From Promethearchaeota archaeon (GTDB lineage: Archaea > Asgardarchaeota > Lokiarchaeia > Sigynarchaeales > SOKP01): a stretch of DNA of 18,558 nt. The position numbers were made by a program, and so were the translations under genes. Below the pieces are notes generated by a model that made no database searches, had not been told where the DNA came from, and saw only the letters and a program-made list of their open reading frames with translations. Below, in pieces: positions 17,896 to 18,558 of this stretch. Location of the stretch: the NCBI GenBank assembly GCA_030620005.1, contig JAUXAJ010000072.1, forward strand, positions 1 to 18,558, read 5' to 3'. How positions within the stretch are numbered: the first letter of the stretch is position 1; each line of letters opens with the position of its first letter.

Positions 17896-18081
17896 TTACA
17901 TGATTGAATTTAAGTAATTTTTTGAGAGCTTTTTATTAATTCTCAAAATAGTTTCTGAAAGAGATGACGGCGAAATGTTTAACAATTTTGCTAAATTACT
18001 TAGTGATATTCCACGAGGTATTTCAAAATACCCCTTTTAGAATATTAATAATATCTCGGTGTTAAAAAATGATTTTTCAAA
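17896..18081 (-). pseudogene. Interrupted HTH_10 (Bat-type) DNA-binding domain
   Basis: Read on the - strand, one frame gives FEKSFFNTEILLIF, a TAA at 18037-18039, then KGYFEIPRGISLSNLAKLLN and ISPSSLSETILRINKKL to a natural stop at 17896. This fits the HTH_10 domain of archaeal bacterio-opsin-activator-like regulators, where the order is a helix with a T..Q..IL pattern, GYF(D/E)(V/I)PR, then the helix-turn-helix LA..L.IS.S.LSE...R. The sensor part expected upstream is not found; there the frame runs into unrelated sequence. So this is the C-terminal end of a regulator, broken by an in-frame stop and cut off at its front, lying just upstream of the membrane-protein gene. Confidence 0.65.
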
Positions 18082-18203
18082 ACAGCATAGGATATGATTT
18101 AGCCATAGCACTTCCAATGTTCATATTATGGATAGTAGCTTGTAGCGTGTCAATTATGTTGACACAAATTACTCCCGGATTTATAAAGGGATTTATCGGA
18201 TGA
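18069..18203 (+). CDS. Possible small hydrophobic peptide
   Basis: A 44-codon frame begins ATG (MIFQNSIGYDLAIALP) and contains one convincing membrane helix (MFILWIVACSVSIML) before ending PGFIKGFIG. The stop overlaps an ATG in the next frame (ATGA). No ribosome-binding site is seen and no family is recognised, and a perfect inverted repeat lies within it at 18147-18165. It may be a piece of a former membrane protein rather than a living gene; longer frames on the opposite strand cover part of it. Confidence 0.25.
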   Translation: MIFQNSIGYDLAIALPMFILWIVACSVSIMLTQITPGFIKGFIG

Positions 18204-18434
18204 GTGTATTTGCTACGCTCTTTACCAAGCCTGCATTCCGCTAACAACGAATCCGTAGTTATGAACGGCGGTTGTATTAAAGCAATTAAACCCAAATCTT
18301 TCAAAACTCTTTGTAAACACAGAAAATATAAAAGAACAAGGTATTATCGCTTTTAATGAATCTCGGAACGGAAGTTTCTGATCATGTTTACTCAAACACC
18401 ATTTAACCGTTAAGAACAACAATTTACCATTACC

Positions 18435-18477
18435 GCTCAAGAAAGCACCTTCTCTTTAGGGAGGTGATGAATTGAGC
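18435..18477. other. Extended hairpin, possible structured RNA
   Basis: GCTCAA at 18435-18440 pairs with TTGAGC at 18472-18477. Inside, CACCTTC at 18446-18452 pairs with GGAGGTG at 18460-18466 with one G-U pair. The two stems are separated by a symmetric five-by-five internal loop and capped by a seven-base loop. GTGATGA at 18464-18470 happens to match the box C consensus of archaeal C/D RNAs, but no box D was found, so I do not assign it to that class. Confidence 0.35.
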
Positions 18478-18558
18478 ACGAAGAGAATTCACTAAATTGT
18501 CGCACTCCCTTGTTTTAAAAACGTTCGAAATATATTTTAAATAATTCATTCATTCTCT

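Larger units (their letters stand above)
17827..18558. other. Right-edge region of gene remnants
   Basis: No intact gene is visible over more than 700 bases. The left part holds the leader of the membrane-protein gene and an interrupted HTH_10 domain on the - strand. From about 18069 the bases are visibly less AT-rich than the neighbourhood, with several short overlapping frames on both strands and none longer than 75 codons. An RNA-like hairpin lies at 18435-18477. The last 80 bases carry nothing I recognise. A decayed mobile element is a possible explanation, but I found no transposase motif or terminal repeat. Confidence 0.45.

Noticed and set aside
18077..18440. Two overlapping - strand frames of 75 and 72 codons at the right edge
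   Set aside because: No start signal, no recognised motif and no coherent domain; they overlap each other and the + strand hydrophobic frame, so I do not call them genes.
18464..18470. Box C-like GTGATGA suggesting a C/D guide RNA
   Set aside because: No CTGA box D at a suitable distance and no guide-length spacer; the hairpin geometry also differs from a kink-turn pairing.

Overview
The window is an AT-rich stretch of about 18.6 kb that I read as chromosomal DNA of an archaeon. The archaeal signs are a single-chain alpha subunit of an ADP-forming acyl-CoA synthetase, a remnant of an HTH_10 (bacterio-opsin-activator type) DNA-binding domain, a 4-hydroxybutyryl-CoA dehydratase, AT-rich TATA-like promoters including one placed for a leaderless mRNA, and weak or absent Shine-Dalgarno sites. 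The IFT52/GldG-like protein, the several unfamiliar membrane proteins and the base composition would suit an Asgard (Lokiarchaeia-like) genome. That placement is inference; no rRNA or other marker is present.

Layout. Positions 1-329 hold no convincing gene. Positions 330-4240 are a tight four-gene + strand unit: an Ntn-type C45/acyltransferase hydrolase, a class I/II aminotransferase, an agmatinase-family ureohydrolase and a DUF2284 cysteine-rich metal-binding protein. A second DUF2284 paralogue (4454-5014) and a membrane protein with a zinc ribbon (5152-5658) follow. The - strand acyl-CoA synthetase alpha subunit (5864-7258) faces them. Positions 7259-8271 form a scarred stretch: a PIN-domain ORF without its N-terminal catalytic strand and a short frame with a DNA adenine-methyltransferase-like motif I lie between or inside two copies of a 68-bp direct repeat. 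A PfkB-family kinase (8272-9246) converges on purA (9243-10547), whose start overlaps a small coiled-coil ORF not usually called. Positions 10805-14050 carry the GIFT-domain protein, 4-hydroxybutyryl-CoA dehydratase and a minimal soluble histidine kinase. Positions 14073-16822 hold two divergent GPH-type transporters, one broken in several places and one intact. A six-segment membrane protein (16966-17826) follows. The right edge is a patch of remnants with an interrupted HTH_10 domain, unassigned fragments and a strong RNA-like hairpin.

How the genes may work together. The aminotransferase and ureohydrolase in one operon, the 4-hydroxybutyryl-CoA dehydratase and the ADP-forming acyl-CoA synthetase would fit fermentation of amino acids or guanidino compounds through 4-aminobutyrate and 4-hydroxybutyryl-CoA to crotonyl-CoA, with ATP made from an acyl-CoA. 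The steps joining them are not in the window, so this is a hypothesis. The clearest unusual items are the IFT52-like GIFT protein, the repeat-bounded decayed cassette near 7.3-8.1 kb, the small ORF overlapping purA and the interrupted HTH_10 domain.
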